DNA of 64,000 nt from CAZLHO01 sp964559455 (GTDB lineage Bacteria > Krumholzibacteriota > Krumholzibacteriia > LZORAL124-64-63): NCBI GenBank assembly GCA_964559455.1, contig CAZLHO010000003.1, positions 58,822 to 122,821 on the forward strand, written 5' to 3'. Made by a program: the position numbers and the translations under genes. Below are positions 20,715 through 29,974 of the stretch, piece after piece (position 1 is the stretch's first letter; every line of letters starts with the position of its first letter). Under the pieces are notes generated by a model. It was not told the DNA's origin, made no database searches, and worked only from the letters and a program-made list of their open reading frames with translations.

Positions 20715-21758
20715 CTAGCGGAAGAGGGCCTTGACGCGGCCCAGGGTCCGGGACTCGGCCGGCACCGGCACGTTGTCGCAGAGGATCTCGAGAGTGAAGG
20801 CGCCGTCGCCCTCGAAGTCGCCGCCCTCGGTGGTCAGGGGGCGGAAGGCGTCCACGCCCAGGTAGAAGACCCCGGCTTCGCCGGTGTCGTTCTCGTAGTC
20901 CAGCACCTCGCCGACCCCGGCCAGGCCCCGGTCGACGGCGGCCACGCAGACGGCGTCGGGGCCGACTCCGGAGAAAAGCCAGAGGGCGCCGTCGAAGACG
21001 ATCTGGCTCAGCTCGGCGCGGAAGACGGCGGTATCCGGCAGGGTGACGGCGAACCAGACCTCGCCGCCCTTCTCCAGGTAGTCGGAGCAGCCGGCCGCGG
21101 CCGTCAGCAGGTCGGGCCGGTCGAAGATGTTGTCCAGGGCCGTGGCCCCCTCGACGTTGCAGGCCAGCGGCCGGGCGGCGGCGGCGACGGCGGGGTCCAG
21201 CCCCGCGGCGCCGGCGGCCAGGCTCAGCTCGTAGGCGCCCGCCGCGGCCGTGGCCGGATCCTGGCCCAGCCCGTCGACCACCAGCAGGTAGTCGCCGGCC
21301 TCGAGCTCGACGGCGAATTCGGCGTTGGCCCAGGCCACGCAGGCGTCGCTGTCGCAGTCCGAGAGCAGCAGCACGTCCAGGTCGGGCACCGGGTCCAGCA
21401 GCACGTGCAGCCGGGCGGCCTCGGGCAGGTGCAGGCGATAGAGATCCTCGCCGCCGGCCAGGAACCAGGCGGCGCAGGGGTAGTCCGAGACGCGGTCGGG
21501 CGCGGTCGAGGTGTCGCCGCTCCACGTGGTGTCGAATCCGGCGGTCACGGTGATCAGGGGCGCGGCGGCGCAGTCGATGGGCACGCGCAGCGGCGCGACG
21601 GCCGGCTTCGCGGGCAGGACGCGGGCGGGCTCGTCCTTGGGGAGCGCGACGGGGGGATGAGTGACGGGGACGCCGGCGCCTTGGCCCGGGCCTGCGGCGG
21701 CCAGGACCCAGAGGGCGATAGCGAACGGGATCGAGCTGTCTAAACGAAGGCGGCGCAT
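20715..21758 (-). CDS. Secreted protein with two PPC-like beta domains
   Basis: 347 residues from ATG 21758, which has GAGGA upstream; a GTG four codons earlier is less likely. A signal peptide (about 1-28) is followed by a proline-rich segment. Two repeats of an immunoglobulin-like beta domain of the bacterial pre-peptidase C-terminal type follow, each with a twin aromatic/glycine pattern: LEAGDYLLVVDGLGQ in the first and FYLGVDAF in the second. Cysteines (for example DCDSDAC) suggest disulfides in the periplasm or outside the cell. There is no catalytic motif. It may be a surface or binding protein. Confidence 0.6.
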   Translation of the reverse strand: MRRLRLDSSIPFAIALWVLAAAGPGQGAGVPVTHPPVALPKDEPARVLPAKPAVAPLRVPIDCAAAPLITVTAGFDTTWSGDTSTAPDRVSDYPCAAWFLAGGEDLYRLHLPEAARLHVLLDPVPDLDVLLLSDCDSDACVAWANAEFAVELEAGDYLLVVDGLGQDPATAAAGAYELSLAAGAAGLDPAVAAAARPLACNVEGATALDNIFDRPDLLTAAAGCSDYLEKGGEVWFAVTLPDTAVFRAELSQIVFDGALWLFSGVGPDAVCVAAVDRGLAGVGEVLDYENDTGEAGVFYLGVDAFRPLTTEGGDFEGDGAFTLEILCDNVPVPAESRTLGRVKALFR

Positions 21759-21870
21759 CGAGGTCCTCACTGGGGGTACGGGAAGGCGGCGTCCTCAAAC
21801 GATAGCACATGAGCGCGCAGGCGGCCAAGGTCCAGGGTCTGGGCCGGGATGCGGGCGCCGTCTCCACCGC

Positions 21871-21900
21871 TTGACCGGGTCGGAAAGGCGATGATACTAT
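21871..21900 (+). promoter_or_regulatory. Sigma-70-like promoter 1 upstream of gtrA
   Basis: TTGACC, an 18-base spacer and TACTAT on the plus strand. It reads toward the gtrA operon and would give a leader of about 135 bases that passes the palindrome at 21917-21932. Confidence 0.5.
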
Positions 21901-21916
21901 TCCCGGCGGTCGCCAA

Positions 21917-21932
21917 ACCCTGATGAATCAGG
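21917..21932. promoter_or_regulatory. Palindrome between two gtrA promoters
   Basis: CCCTGAT-GA-ATCAGGG, a 7-bp perfect inverted repeat with a 2-base centre. The centre is too short for a good RNA hairpin loop and no U-tract follows, so an operator is more likely than a terminator. Confidence 0.4.
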
Positions 21933-21973
21933 GCGATGGGCGCACAAGCCGGGGCGGCGCCGCACGAAGTCAG

Positions 21974-22002
21974 TTGAGATTTAGTTTGAAAAAATGTACA
22001 AT
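21974..22002 (+). promoter_or_regulatory. Sigma-70 promoter 2 upstream of gtrA
   Basis: TTGAGA, a 17-base spacer and TACAAT on the plus strand, in a strikingly AT-rich stretch. The -10 box ends 41 bases before the gtrA ATG, so this is the best candidate for the main promoter of the gtrA operon. Confidence 0.6.
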
Positions 22003-22043
22003 AGTCACCTTCGGCGCCTCGAATCCCGAAACAGGAAGCGCAA

Positions 22044-22472
22044 ATGATCGATAGACTCCTGCGCCAGCCTACCGACAACACCCTGATCCAGCTCTTCCGC
22101 TACACCTTCGTCGGCGGTTTCGCCTTCGTGGTGGATTTCGGCTCCCTCTACGCGCTGACCGAATTCGCCGGCCTCCACTACCTGGTGTCGGCGGCCGTCG
22201 CCTTCCTGCTCGGGCTCTGCGTCAACTACCTGCTGAGCGTGCGCTGGGTCTTCAATTCCCGCACCATGAGCAACCGCTGGCTCGAGTTCGGGCTCTTCGC
22301 CCTGGTCGGCGTCGTGGGTCTGGGGCTGAACGAACTGATCATCTGGTTCTTCACCGAGAAGGTCGGCCTGCACTACATGGGCTCGAAGGCGGTCTCCGCG
22401 ATCATCGTCTACCTTTGGAACTTCTTCGCCCGCAAGCGCCTCCTATTCAGCCGGGAGCAAAACGATTCATGA
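22044..22472 (+). CDS. GtrA family membrane protein
   Basis: 142 residues with four hydrophobic segments (for example [17 protein letters not shown] and [20 protein letters not shown]) and the C-terminal basic end [11 protein letters not shown] typical of GtrA proteins. Family members are thought to move or flip polyprenyl-phosphate-linked sugars across the inner membrane for O-antigen or teichoic acid modification. ATG 22044 follows CAGGAAG. It overlaps the next gene by four bases (ATGA), so the oxidoreductase is translationally coupled. Confidence 0.88.
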   Translation: MIDRLLRQPTDNTLIQLFRYTFVGGFAFVVDFGSLYALTEFAGLHYLVSAAVAFLLGLCVNYLLSVRWVFNSRTMSNRWLEFGLFALVGVVGLGLNELIIWFFTEKVGLHYMGSKAVSAIIVYLWNFFARKRLLFSREQNDS

Positions 22473-24076
22473 AGAAAGCCGTGATCATCGGGGCGGGCCC
22501 CGCCGGTCTGACCGCCGCCTGGGAACTGCTCGACCGCACCGACGTGAAGCCGGTCGTCTTCGAGGCGACCGGGGCCATCGGCGGCATCTCGCAGACGGTC
22601 GAGCACAACGGCAACCGCATGGACATCGGCGGGCACCGTTTCTTCTCGAAGTCGGACCGCGTCATGGACTGGTGGCGCAACATCATGCCGCTGCAGGGGG
22701 CGCCCGCCCGCGACGATCTCGCCCTCGGCCGCGAGGTGCCGCTCGCGCAATCGACGCGCCAGCGGCCCCTGGGCGACGGCGGCGCGGTCGATGTCCCGGC
22801 CCCCGATCCCGAGCGGACCGACAAGGTGATGCTCTACCGCCAGCGCCTGTCGCGGATCTTCTACCTGCGCAGCTTCTTCAGCTACCCCGTCTCGCTCACG
22901 TTGCAGACGATGCGCAACCTGGGCCTGGTCCGGATGGCCCGCATCGGGATCAGCTACGTCTGGGCGCGGCTGTTCCCGATCCGCGAGGAGAAGTCGCTCG
23001 AGGACTTCTTCATCAACCGCTTCGGCCGCGAGCTCTACGCCACCTTCTTCAAGGACTACACCGAGAAGGTCTGGGGCGTGCCCTGCGACATCATCAAGCC
23101 CGAGTGGGGCGCCCAGCGGATCAAGGGCCTGAGCATCACCAAGGCCGTCATCCACGCCGTCGGCCAGCTGACCCGCCGCGACCGGTCCATCGACCAGAAG
23201 AACATCGAGACCAGCCTGATCGAGCAGTTCCTCTATCCCAAGCTGGGCCCGGGGCAGATGTGGGAGGAGGTCGCCCGGCAGGTCGCCGGCGGCGGCGGCG
23301 AGGTGCACTTGCACAGCGAGGTCAGCGGCCTGATCCTGCGCGACGGAGCCGTTGTCGGGGTGCGCGTGCGCGACGCGCGGACCGGGCAGACCGTCGATCA
23401 CGACTGCGACCTGGTCTTCTCCACGATGCCGATCAAGGACCTGGTCGAGCGCGTCGACGGCGAGGTCCCGGCCGAGGCGCAGGAGGTCGCCGGCGGCCTG
23501 ATGTACCGAGACTTCATCACGGTCGGGCTGCTGCTGGACAAGCTGCTGATCAGCAACGAGACCGACCGGCCGACCGTCGGCGGCATCGTCCCCGACAACT
23601 GGATCTACATCCAGGAGCGCGACGTCAGGCTGGGGCGCCTGCAGATCTTCAACAACTGGAGCCCCTACATGGTCGCCGATCCGTCCCAGACCTGGATCGG
23701 CATGGAGTATTTCTGCAACGAGGGCGATGATCTGTGGTCGATGTCCGACGCCGACTTCGCCGACTTCGCCGTCGCCGAGCTCGCCAAGATCGACATCTGC
23801 GATCCGGCGGACGTCCGCGACAGCGTCGTGATCCGGATGCCCAAGACCTACCCCGCCTATTTCGGCACCTACGACCGCTTCGACGAGCTGCGCCGCTGGG
23901 CCGACGGGATCGGGAACCTCTATCTGATCGGCCGCAACGGGATGCACCGCTACAACAACCAGGACCACTCCATGCTCACCGCCATGACCGCGGTCGACAA
24001 CATCCTCGCCGGGCGCCTGGACAAGGCGAACATCTGGGACGTGAACGCGGAAGAGGAGTACCATGAGCAGAAGTGA
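22469..24076 (+). CDS. FAD-dependent amine-oxidase-like oxidoreductase of a polysaccharide locus
   Basis: 535 residues. The N-terminal dinucleotide-binding loop is [16 protein letters not shown], followed by [22 protein letters not shown], the pattern of the protoporphyrinogen-oxidase / UDP-galactopyranose-mutase superfamily. The C-terminal FAD contact is [19 protein letters not shown]. Genes of this type are common next to gtrA and glycosyltransferases in O-antigen loci, where their reaction is uncharacterised; a sugar oxidation or ring isomerisation is possible. It overlaps gtrA upstream (4 bases) and the GT-C gene downstream (14 bases), forming one operon. Confidence 0.78.
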   Translation: MKKAVIIGAGPAGLTAAWELLDRTDVKPVVFEATGAIGGISQTVEHNGNRMDIGGHRFFSKSDRVMDWWRNIMPLQGAPARDDLALGREVPLAQSTRQRPLGDGGAVDVPAPDPERTDKVMLYRQRLSRIFYLRSFFSYPVSLTLQTMRNLGLVRMARIGISYVWARLFPIREEKSLEDFFINRFGRELYATFFKDYTEKVWGVPCDIIKPEWGAQRIKGLSITKAVIHAVGQLTRRDRSIDQKNIETSLIEQFLYPKLGPGQMWEEVARQVAGGGGEVHLHSEVSGLILRDGAVVGVRVRDARTGQTVDHDCDLVFSTMPIKDLVERVDGEVPAEAQEVAGGLMYRDFITVGLLLDKLLISNETDRPTVGGIVPDNWIYIQERDVRLGRLQIFNNWSPYMVADPSQTWIGMEYFCNEGDDLWSMSDADFADFAVAELAKIDICDPADVRDSVVIRMPKTYPAYFGTYDRFDELRRWADGIGNLYLIGRNGMHRYNNQDHSMLTAMTAVDNILAGRLDKANIWDVNAEEEYHEQK

Positions 24077-25640
24077 TCGGGACTGGCCGGCGCCGCGGTC
24101 CGGCCGCTACGTGCTGCTCTACCTGATCCTCGGCGCGGTCCTGCTGCCCTTCTTCCGGCACCAGATCAACTCGGACGGCCTGTCCTACATCTCCATCGCG
24201 ATGCGTTACGCCGCCGGCGACCTGGCCGGAGCGGTCAACGGCTACTGGGGGCCGCTGCTCTCGTGGCTGATGGTCCCGCTGATCGCCCTGGGGATCGAAC
24301 CGCTGCTGGCCGGCAAGATCGTCAGCCTGGGCCTGGGCGCCGCCGCCGCCGCGGGGCTGGTCCGGTTGGCCCGGTTCATGCCCCTGACCGAGAAGCTGCG
24401 GTGGATCACGCTGCTCTCGCTGCTGCCCTTCCTGGCGACGGCCTCGCTGCGCGCGCTCTTCCCCGACCTGCTGGTGGTGGCCCTCATGCTCCACTACCTG
24501 GCCTTCGTCTTCGCCGACGGCTACGAGGACCGCCTGCGCAACGGCCTGTGGTGCGGACTCCTGGGCGGCCTGCTCTACTACGCCAAGGCCTACGGCTTCT
24601 ACGTCTTCCTGCTGCACTTCGCCGTGATGGGCCTGCTGCGCCTGCTGCGCGCGGACGACGGGCGCCGCCGGCTGGCCCTGGTGCGCAACCACGCCCTCGG
24701 GCTGGCGGTCTTCGCCGTGCTGGCGGGCGCCTGGATCGGCGTGCTCAGCGCCCGCTACGGGGAGCCGACGATCAGCACGACCGGCGTCTTCAACCACGCC
24801 CTGGCCGGGCCCGCCTCGCGCGGGCAGCCGATGCATTATCTGGGCTTCCTGCCGCCCCAGGACGAGCGGGCCTTCAGCGCCTGGGAGACGCCCACCACGA
24901 TCCCCATCGCCGACTGGTCGCTGCGCGATCCCGGCGGCCTGCGCCACCAGCTCGGGTTGCTGAAGGACAACCTCAAGCTGCTGGGCAGGGACATCACGGC
25001 CTATTCCCGCCTGATGGCGCTGATCCTCGTCGGGTCGCTGCTGCTGTGCGTCCAGCCGCTCCGCCGGCTGCTGCGCGACGGCCCCACGCTCTATCCCCTG
25101 GTCACCGTCGCCGTCTTCCCGGCCGGCTACCTGCTGATGCTGCTCGAGGTCCGCTACGTCTGGATCTGCCCGCTGCTGATCACCCTGATGGGGGCCCGGC
25201 TGCTCGGGATGTTCATGGAATCCGGCCTGGGCACCCGCCCTCGCCGCATCGCCGCGATCGCCCTGTTCGTCGTCTCGGTGATCATCTATCCGGTCAAGCT
25301 GATCGTCCAGGGCGTCGGCCAGGGCGAGCGGGTGCGCGCCGTCGCGGCGACGCTGGCCGACCTGGGGCTGGAGCGCGGCGCGCGCACGGCGTCGAACCGT
25401 GAATGGGCCGACTCCCTGTACCTGGCCTACCATCTGGATTCGCGATATTACGGCGAGCGGGGCGACCTGACCGACGAGCAGGTCGCGGCCGCGCTGCAAG
25501 AGTACCGGGTGCGCTACTATCTGGTCTGGGATCCGGAGCCGGCCGCGGCCGCGCCGCGGGAGGGATGGACCGAGATCACGGCCGGCAGGGTGCCGCGCCT
25601 GGCGGTCTACGAGGCGCCCCGGGAAAGCGTGGGACAATGA
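24063..25640 (+). CDS. GT-C-like multi-pass membrane glycosyltransferase or related protein
   Basis: 525 residues with about ten hydrophobic segments. The first extracytoplasmic loop contains [14 protein letters not shown], where an acidic residue follows the first membrane helix, as in GT39/GT83-type enzymes that use polyprenyl-phosphate sugars. The C-terminal 110 residues are soluble ([13 protein letters not shown]). It would act on the periplasmic side on sugars flipped by GtrA, which fits the operon gtrA, FAD oxidoreductase, GT-C, GT4. It overlaps both neighbours by a few bases. The exact family cannot be confirmed by eye. Confidence 0.65.
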   Translation: MSRSDRDWPAPRSGRYVLLYLILGAVLLPFFRHQINSDGLSYISIAMRYAAGDLAGAVNGYWGPLLSWLMVPLIALGIEPLLAGKIVSLGLGAAAAAGLVRLARFMPLTEKLRWITLLSLLPFLATASLRALFPDLLVVALMLHYLAFVFADGYEDRLRNGLWCGLLGGLLYYAKAYGFYVFLLHFAVMGLLRLLRADDGRRRLALVRNHALGLAVFAVLAGAWIGVLSARYGEPTISTTGVFNHALAGPASRGQPMHYLGFLPPQDERAFSAWETPTTIPIADWSLRDPGGLRHQLGLLKDNLKLLGRDITAYSRLMALILVGSLLLCVQPLRRLLRDGPTLYPLVTVAVFPAGYLLMLLEVRYVWICPLLITLMGARLLGMFMESGLGTRPRRIAAIALFVVSVIIYPVKLIVQGVGQGERVRAVAATLADLGLERGARTASNREWADSLYLAYHLDSRYYGERGDLTDEQVAAALQEYRVRYYLVWDPEPAAAAPREGWTEITAGRVPRLAVYEAPRESVGQ

Positions 25641-26773
25641 ACGGTAAGGCCCTATTCGTCCGTTTCGGCACCTTTTCCCATACCAATCTCAGCGTTCTGG
25701 AGCAGTTGCGGATCAACTTTCCCGACGTCGAGATCGAGGACTTCGACCTTCCGTCCGAGATCGGGAAAGGGGTCGGGGATCGATTACTGGCTCTGTGGCG
25801 GGTCCTGTTCGAGTACGGCCCGAAAGAACTGTCGAGCCTGAAGAAGATCCGTCGCGCCCGCTGGACTTCCGCTCCCATGTTCCGCCGTATCCGCGACATG
25901 GTGCGGGAAAGGGTCTCGGGATCGGGCGACTACCGCTTCACCTTCCAGACCCAGAGCCTCTTCGACGCTTCGGTCCCGGGCATTCCCCATTTCGTCTACA
26001 CCGACCACACCGTCGCCGTGAACGATCACTATCCGCTACGCAATCGCCGCCACATCTACTATTCCCGGCGATGGCTGAGGTTGGAGCCGGAGATCTACCG
26101 GAACGCAACCGCTGTCTTCACGATGAGCGATCACGTCTCCAGATCCCTGCGCGATGATTACGGCCTTCCCGCCGGAAGGGCGATCCGGGTCGGGGTGGGG
26201 TGCAACGCATTCCGCGACGGCGTGCTGCCCGACCTCGCGGCGGCCCCGCGGGATCGCTACGAACGCAAGAACATCCTGTTCGTCGGCACCGAATGGGATC
26301 TCAAGGGCGGGCCGGAACTTGCCGCGGCTTTCGCGCTCGTGCTGGAGACCCACCCGGACGCACGCCTGACGGTCGTCGGCGCCTCGCCGGAGCTCGATCT
26401 GCCGAACTGCGAAGTCCATGGGGTCGTCCCCTTGGAGAGGGTGCGGGACTTCTTCAGCGAGGCGACGGTCTTCTGCATGCCCAGCCGCGGCGACGCTTTC
26501 GGAATCGTCTTCGTGGAAGCCTTCCTCAGCGGGCTGCCGGTGGTGGCGCTGAATATCGGGGCGGCTCCCGACATCGTTCGCGATGGAGTGACCGGCCATC
26601 TGCTCGACCCCGACGATATCGAGGGTCTTGCACGGAAGCTGTCCGCGATCCTGGGCGATCCGGAAGGCTGCCGTCGGATGGGCGAGGCGGGACGAAAGCT
26701 GGCCGAGGAGTCCTATACGTGGTCCAGAGTCGGCCTGAGGCTGAAGGAAGAGATCATCAGGCTGATCGGCTGA
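25637..26773 (+). CDS. Glycosyltransferase family 4
   Basis: 378 residues from ATG 25637, which overlaps the upstream stop (ATGA). The C-terminal donor domain has ILFVGTEWDLKGGPEL, RGDAFGIVFVEAFLSGLPVV (the E-x7-E region) and DGVTGHLLDPDD. The N-terminal half is less typical and opens LFVRFGTFSHTNLSV. It is the last gene of the gtrA operon and converges on the asparagine-synthase-like gene 12 bases away. A retaining GT-B enzyme for polysaccharide assembly is expected, with unknown donor. Confidence 0.85.
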   Translation: MNGKALFVRFGTFSHTNLSVLEQLRINFPDVEIEDFDLPSEIGKGVGDRLLALWRVLFEYGPKELSSLKKIRRARWTSAPMFRRIRDMVRERVSGSGDYRFTFQTQSLFDASVPGIPHFVYTDHTVAVNDHYPLRNRRHIYYSRRWLRLEPEIYRNATAVFTMSDHVSRSLRDDYGLPAGRAIRVGVGCNAFRDGVLPDLAAAPRDRYERKNILFVGTEWDLKGGPELAAAFALVLETHPDARLTVVGASPELDLPNCEVHGVVPLERVRDFFSEATVFCMPSRGDAFGIVFVEAFLSGLPVVALNIGAAPDIVRDGVTGHLLDPDDIEGLARKLSAILGDPEGCRRMGEAGRKLAEESYTWSRVGLRLKEEIIRLIG

Positions 26774-26785
26774 TATGCCGCCCCG

Positions 26786-28681
26786 TTACCCGGGTCGGCG
26801 ATCGATCCAGTGGCGGGCGAAGAGTTCGACGGTACCCAACAACCCCAATTCCAGTCCGAAGTCGGTTGTTCCGGCGAGGTGGTCTTCGACCATCCGCCTC
26901 GCCTCTTTCCCATCCCAAAGGGGGCGAGCCAGGGCGGGCCCGTCCAGGATCAGGTGGCGATAATATTCCTTCTGCGCGGGGCAGATTGATTCCGTCACCC
27001 TGATCCCGGTGCTGCCGGCGGGATCGAACGCAGGCCTGCCCGCCATCCGGTTGCGGATCTGGGTCACGATCTTGTGCCGAACCACTCTCGCCGCCGGCGT
27101 GTCGGCCGGCATTCCCGTATTGCCGTAGATGATGCCGGCGACTTCGGGCATGAGCCGCTTGAACACCTCGATGTAGAGGCGGCGGCCACGGCGGTGCCGG
27201 TTGGGAGTCCGGAAGCACCGGTCGGTGAAATCGTAGTCGTAGAAGTGGGAAGCGTCGTCGAAATAGGGGCGGTCGGAGCGGGATCCCAGCATCGTCCAGC
27301 GTCGGACCCGGTTCTGCATCAACCACTGCTCGACCCTGTACACCGACGGAACGTCGGCCAGGGGACCGGCGAAGTCTGTCCGGATGCTTTCGACCAAGTC
27401 GGCGGCGGGTGTCGCCACGATGCCTGCCAACCCTGACTTCCCACCATAGAACGAAGCCATGAAAATGGCCAGAGCGCCATCGTCGTCGTTGTGCTCCAGC
27501 CAGGGCGAGGGGAAGTACGGACCGCGGCCGGTTCGGCTTTTCAGCCACTTGACCACGTCCTTGTACTTGGGCCCGACCATGTATCCGCCGGCGGAGACCT
27601 CGCCCGCCAGGCCGTTGAGGACCACGTTGGCCCTTCCGCGCAAGTCGAGCCTTCGCCCGCGACCATAGGCGTAGGACAGGGAGCAGGAACCGTCGACCGC
27701 ATCGACGAACTCATCCGCGTACTCGGGCAGTGTCTCAGGGTCGGGGTCGAATGTCCGGTGGCCGAGCCCCAGGGCTCGGCAGACCTCGCCGGCGATGGTG
27801 ATGTCGGTGGAGTCCGGGGAGCCGAAGGTCCAGGCTTCCCGGGGCTTCCCCGTTCTGACGGCCATCGCCGCCACCAGTCGTGAATCCATGCCGCCCGAAA
27901 GCCCGCAGAGGTAGGTCCCCTCGCGCCGCATGATCCGGCGATTGGCCTCGATCAGCGTGTCACAGACCTCGTCCACGTGCTGAGTCAGCGAAAGCCCCCG
28001 CCGCTTCTCGCCGATGTGCCCGAAATGCCAGTAGCGCCGCAGCGATCGCTCCCTGCCGTCGAGGGGAATGCTCAGGATCGTGGCCGGGTCCATGGGCCGG
28101 ACGCCCTTGATGAGGGTGTGGTCCCTGAAGAGCTGCCCATAGGTCAGGAACTCGGCGACGGATGCCGGATCCAGCTCCGGCTCGAAGAGTCCGCCGGCGG
28201 TCATCGGCCCCAGGTACGAGCAGAAAAGCGTCCAGTCGTCGCGCTCCAGTACGTACAGGGGCTCCAGGCCCTGGCGGTCGTTGGCTGCGATCAGCGTCCC
28301 GGCGTCGTCGTCGGCCAGCAGCACGGCGAAATGCCCGTGCAGCCGCGTGGCGAAGTCCGGGCCCAGGGCCCGGTAGGCGCCGACCGCCGCGGCGGCGTAG
28401 CGCTCGGCGTCGATGTCGGCGTCGATGCCGCAGCTTTCGTCGGAATGCCAGATCCAGCCCGAGAGCACGCAGGTCAGGTCGCCGTCGGCGTGGAAATGGG
28501 CGTGGGCGGGGTGGGGCGGCTGCGAGTTCCGGACGTGTCCGAGATACAGCCTTCCCGGCCGCGCTTCGCGCACGGCGGACTCCTGCCACTCGCAGAGGCG
28601 CATCCGGTCGGCGATCCGATTTGCTGCTTCACGCGCGCGGGGGAGGTCGCGAGTGGCGACCAGACCGAGGATTCCAGCCAT
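26786..28681 (-). CDS. Asparagine-synthase-like protein without the glutaminase cysteine
   Basis: 631 residues with the AsnB layout: an N-terminal Ntn-like glutaminase fold (1-200) and a C-terminal ATP-pyrophosphatase domain with the PP-loop LSGGMDSRLVAAM near 257. Active AsnB begins Met-Cys, and this protein begins MAGILGL, so the nucleophile is replaced by alanine. ATG 28681 has GAGGAAGG upstream, and no in-frame Met-Cys start exists nearby. The PP-loop is intact, so adenylation of a carboxylate and amide formation with free ammonia or an amino sugar remains possible. Such proteins are common in exopolysaccharide loci as amidotransferase homologues. It follows two glycosyltransferase genes on the same strand. 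Confidence 0.82.
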   Translation of the reverse strand: MAGILGLVATRDLPRAREAANRIADRMRLCEWQESAVREARPGRLYLGHVRNSQPPHPAHAHFHADGDLTCVLSGWIWHSDESCGIDADIDAERYAAAAVGAYRALGPDFATRLHGHFAVLLADDDAGTLIAANDRQGLEPLYVLERDDWTLFCSYLGPMTAGGLFEPELDPASVAEFLTYGQLFRDHTLIKGVRPMDPATILSIPLDGRERSLRRYWHFGHIGEKRRGLSLTQHVDEVCDTLIEANRRIMRREGTYLCGLSGGMDSRLVAAMAVRTGKPREAWTFGSPDSTDITIAGEVCRALGLGHRTFDPDPETLPEYADEFVDAVDGSCSLSYAYGRGRRLDLRGRANVVLNGLAGEVSAGGYMVGPKYKDVVKWLKSRTGRGPYFPSPWLEHNDDDGALAIFMASFYGGKSGLAGIVATPAADLVESIRTDFAGPLADVPSVYRVEQWLMQNRVRRWTMLGSRSDRPYFDDASHFYDYDFTDRCFRTPNRHRRGRRLYIEVFKRLMPEVAGIIYGNTGMPADTPAARVVRHKIVTQIRNRMAGRPAFDPAGSTGIRVTESICPAQKEYYRHLILDGPALARPLWDGKEARRMVEDHLAGTTDFGLELGLLGTVELFARHWIDRRPG

Positions 28682-28783
28682 GAGACCTTCCTCTGCGTCG
28701 CCTCTCCGGATCGCCCCTGCCATCCGGGATGACGACTTGTCCCGGTCGGGGCGTGCGGGCGCATGCCGACCCCGTCCCGACTA

Positions 28784-29974
28784 TTAAATGCCCCGTGATC
28801 TATGACCGGCCAGCGCCTCTTCCAGCTTGGCCATCATCTCCGCGGCCCTCGCCGCCCACGACTCGTCCTGCACATGTTCGATGCGCCGCCGGCGCAGTTC
28901 GGGGGAATCATCCGCCAGAGCCCTGCGCAGCCCGGCCAGGAATTCCTCCGGCGTCGCCGCCAGGTAGACGACGTCGCGATAGCTCTTCTCCAGCTCCTCG
29001 ATCGGGGTCGATACCACCGGCAGACCGAGGCTGAGGTATTCCTTCGTCTTCAGCGGGTTGCAGTTGCGGTACCAGTCTGTCTGCGGCCAGACCATGAACG
29101 CGCAGTCGAAGTGCTTGGCGTAGAGCGGCAGTTCGGCGTAGGGCCGGGGCCCCAGGAAATGCACGTTGGGCAGCTTCGCGACGGCCGAGAAGTCGCCGAG
29201 GACCGGGCCGATCAGGACGAAATGCAGCAAAGGGTCCGCGACGGCGGCGTGACGGATCATCTCCTGGTCGTTGGCGTCGTCCAGCGAGCCGTAGTAGCCG
29301 ATCCGGGGCTGAGGAATCGTGGCCAGGTCGACGGGCAACGGCGTTTCGGATGCCAGCGCGGAATTGAAATGTTGGAAATCCACCGCATGGGGCAGGTAGT
29401 GCACGTCGGGTCTGGTCCCGGCCAATTCGGCGTAGACCATTTCGGAGGCGCAGAAGACGGCGTCGGCGGCCTCGAGCAGCATCCGGTCGCAGGCGACGAT
29501 GGCCGCCCGGGCGGTGATGCTCCGATGGGCGGTGTACTTGTCGGAATAGTAGTAGATCAGGGCCGAGCGCGGCAGCTTCTCGATCACGCCGGCGAACGCG
29601 GGGATCGAGGCGAAGACCACCGGGCGGCCCATGCCGGTCAGCCGGTAGGCGAGACCGATCTGCAGGCTCATCCAGGCGTTGTTGAGGCGCTCGAGCAGCC
29701 GGTTGCCGAACAGCGGCAAGGCGATCGGCGAGAGGACCCAGAAACCGGGTTCGGCCCGACGCAGCCATCGGCCCCAGCTGCGCAGCCTTTGCAGAACCCG
29801 CTTGGCGAGGCGCTTCCGCCGGAGGCTGGGCATGCTCATCCCGATGTTGTTCACCCAGAGCACACGGTAATCCCGCCGGTGCAGGGCGTGCATCAGGTGG
29901 TAGCGGCTGTGGGGATTGCTGAACCAGTAGTTGTCGCCGGCGTAGCAGACGACGGTTCTCCTATCGGTCGACAT
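28784..29974 (-). CDS. Glycosyltransferase, GT4-like (TuaH-type)
   Basis: 396 residues. The N-terminus (VVCYAGDNYWFSNPHSRYHL) and the later segments YYYSDKYTAHRS, FCASEMVY and PRIGYYGSLDDANDQE resemble TuaH-like glycosyltransferases. The donor region is TKEYLSLGLPVVSTPIEELE. It overlaps the end of the upstream glycosyltransferase gene by 14 bases, so the two are co-translated. A cytoplasmic, membrane-peripheral role in polysaccharide assembly is expected. Confidence 0.83.
   Translation of the reverse strand: MSTDRRTVVCYAGDNYWFSNPHSRYHLMHALHRRDYRVLWVNNIGMSMPSLRRKRLAKRVLQRLRSWGRWLRRAEPGFWVLSPIALPLFGNRLLERLNNAWMSLQIGLAYRLTGMGRPVVFASIPAFAGVIEKLPRSALIYYYSDKYTAHRSITARAAIVACDRMLLEAADAVFCASEMVYAELAGTRPDVHYLPHAVDFQHFNSALASETPLPVDLATIPQPRIGYYGSLDDANDQEMIRHAAVADPLLHFVLIGPVLGDFSAVAKLPNVHFLGPRPYAELPLYAKHFDCAFMVWPQTDWYRNCNPLKTKEYLSLGLPVVSTPIEELEKSYRDVVYLAATPEEFLAGLRRALADDSPELRRRRIEHVQDESWAARAAEMMAKLEEALAGHRSRGI

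Noticed and set aside
24063..25640. Candidate exosortase among the multi-pass membrane proteins
   Set aside because: No exosortase-like Cys, Arg and His in conserved order was seen; the acidic first loop and the gtrA neighbour fit a GT-C enzyme better.
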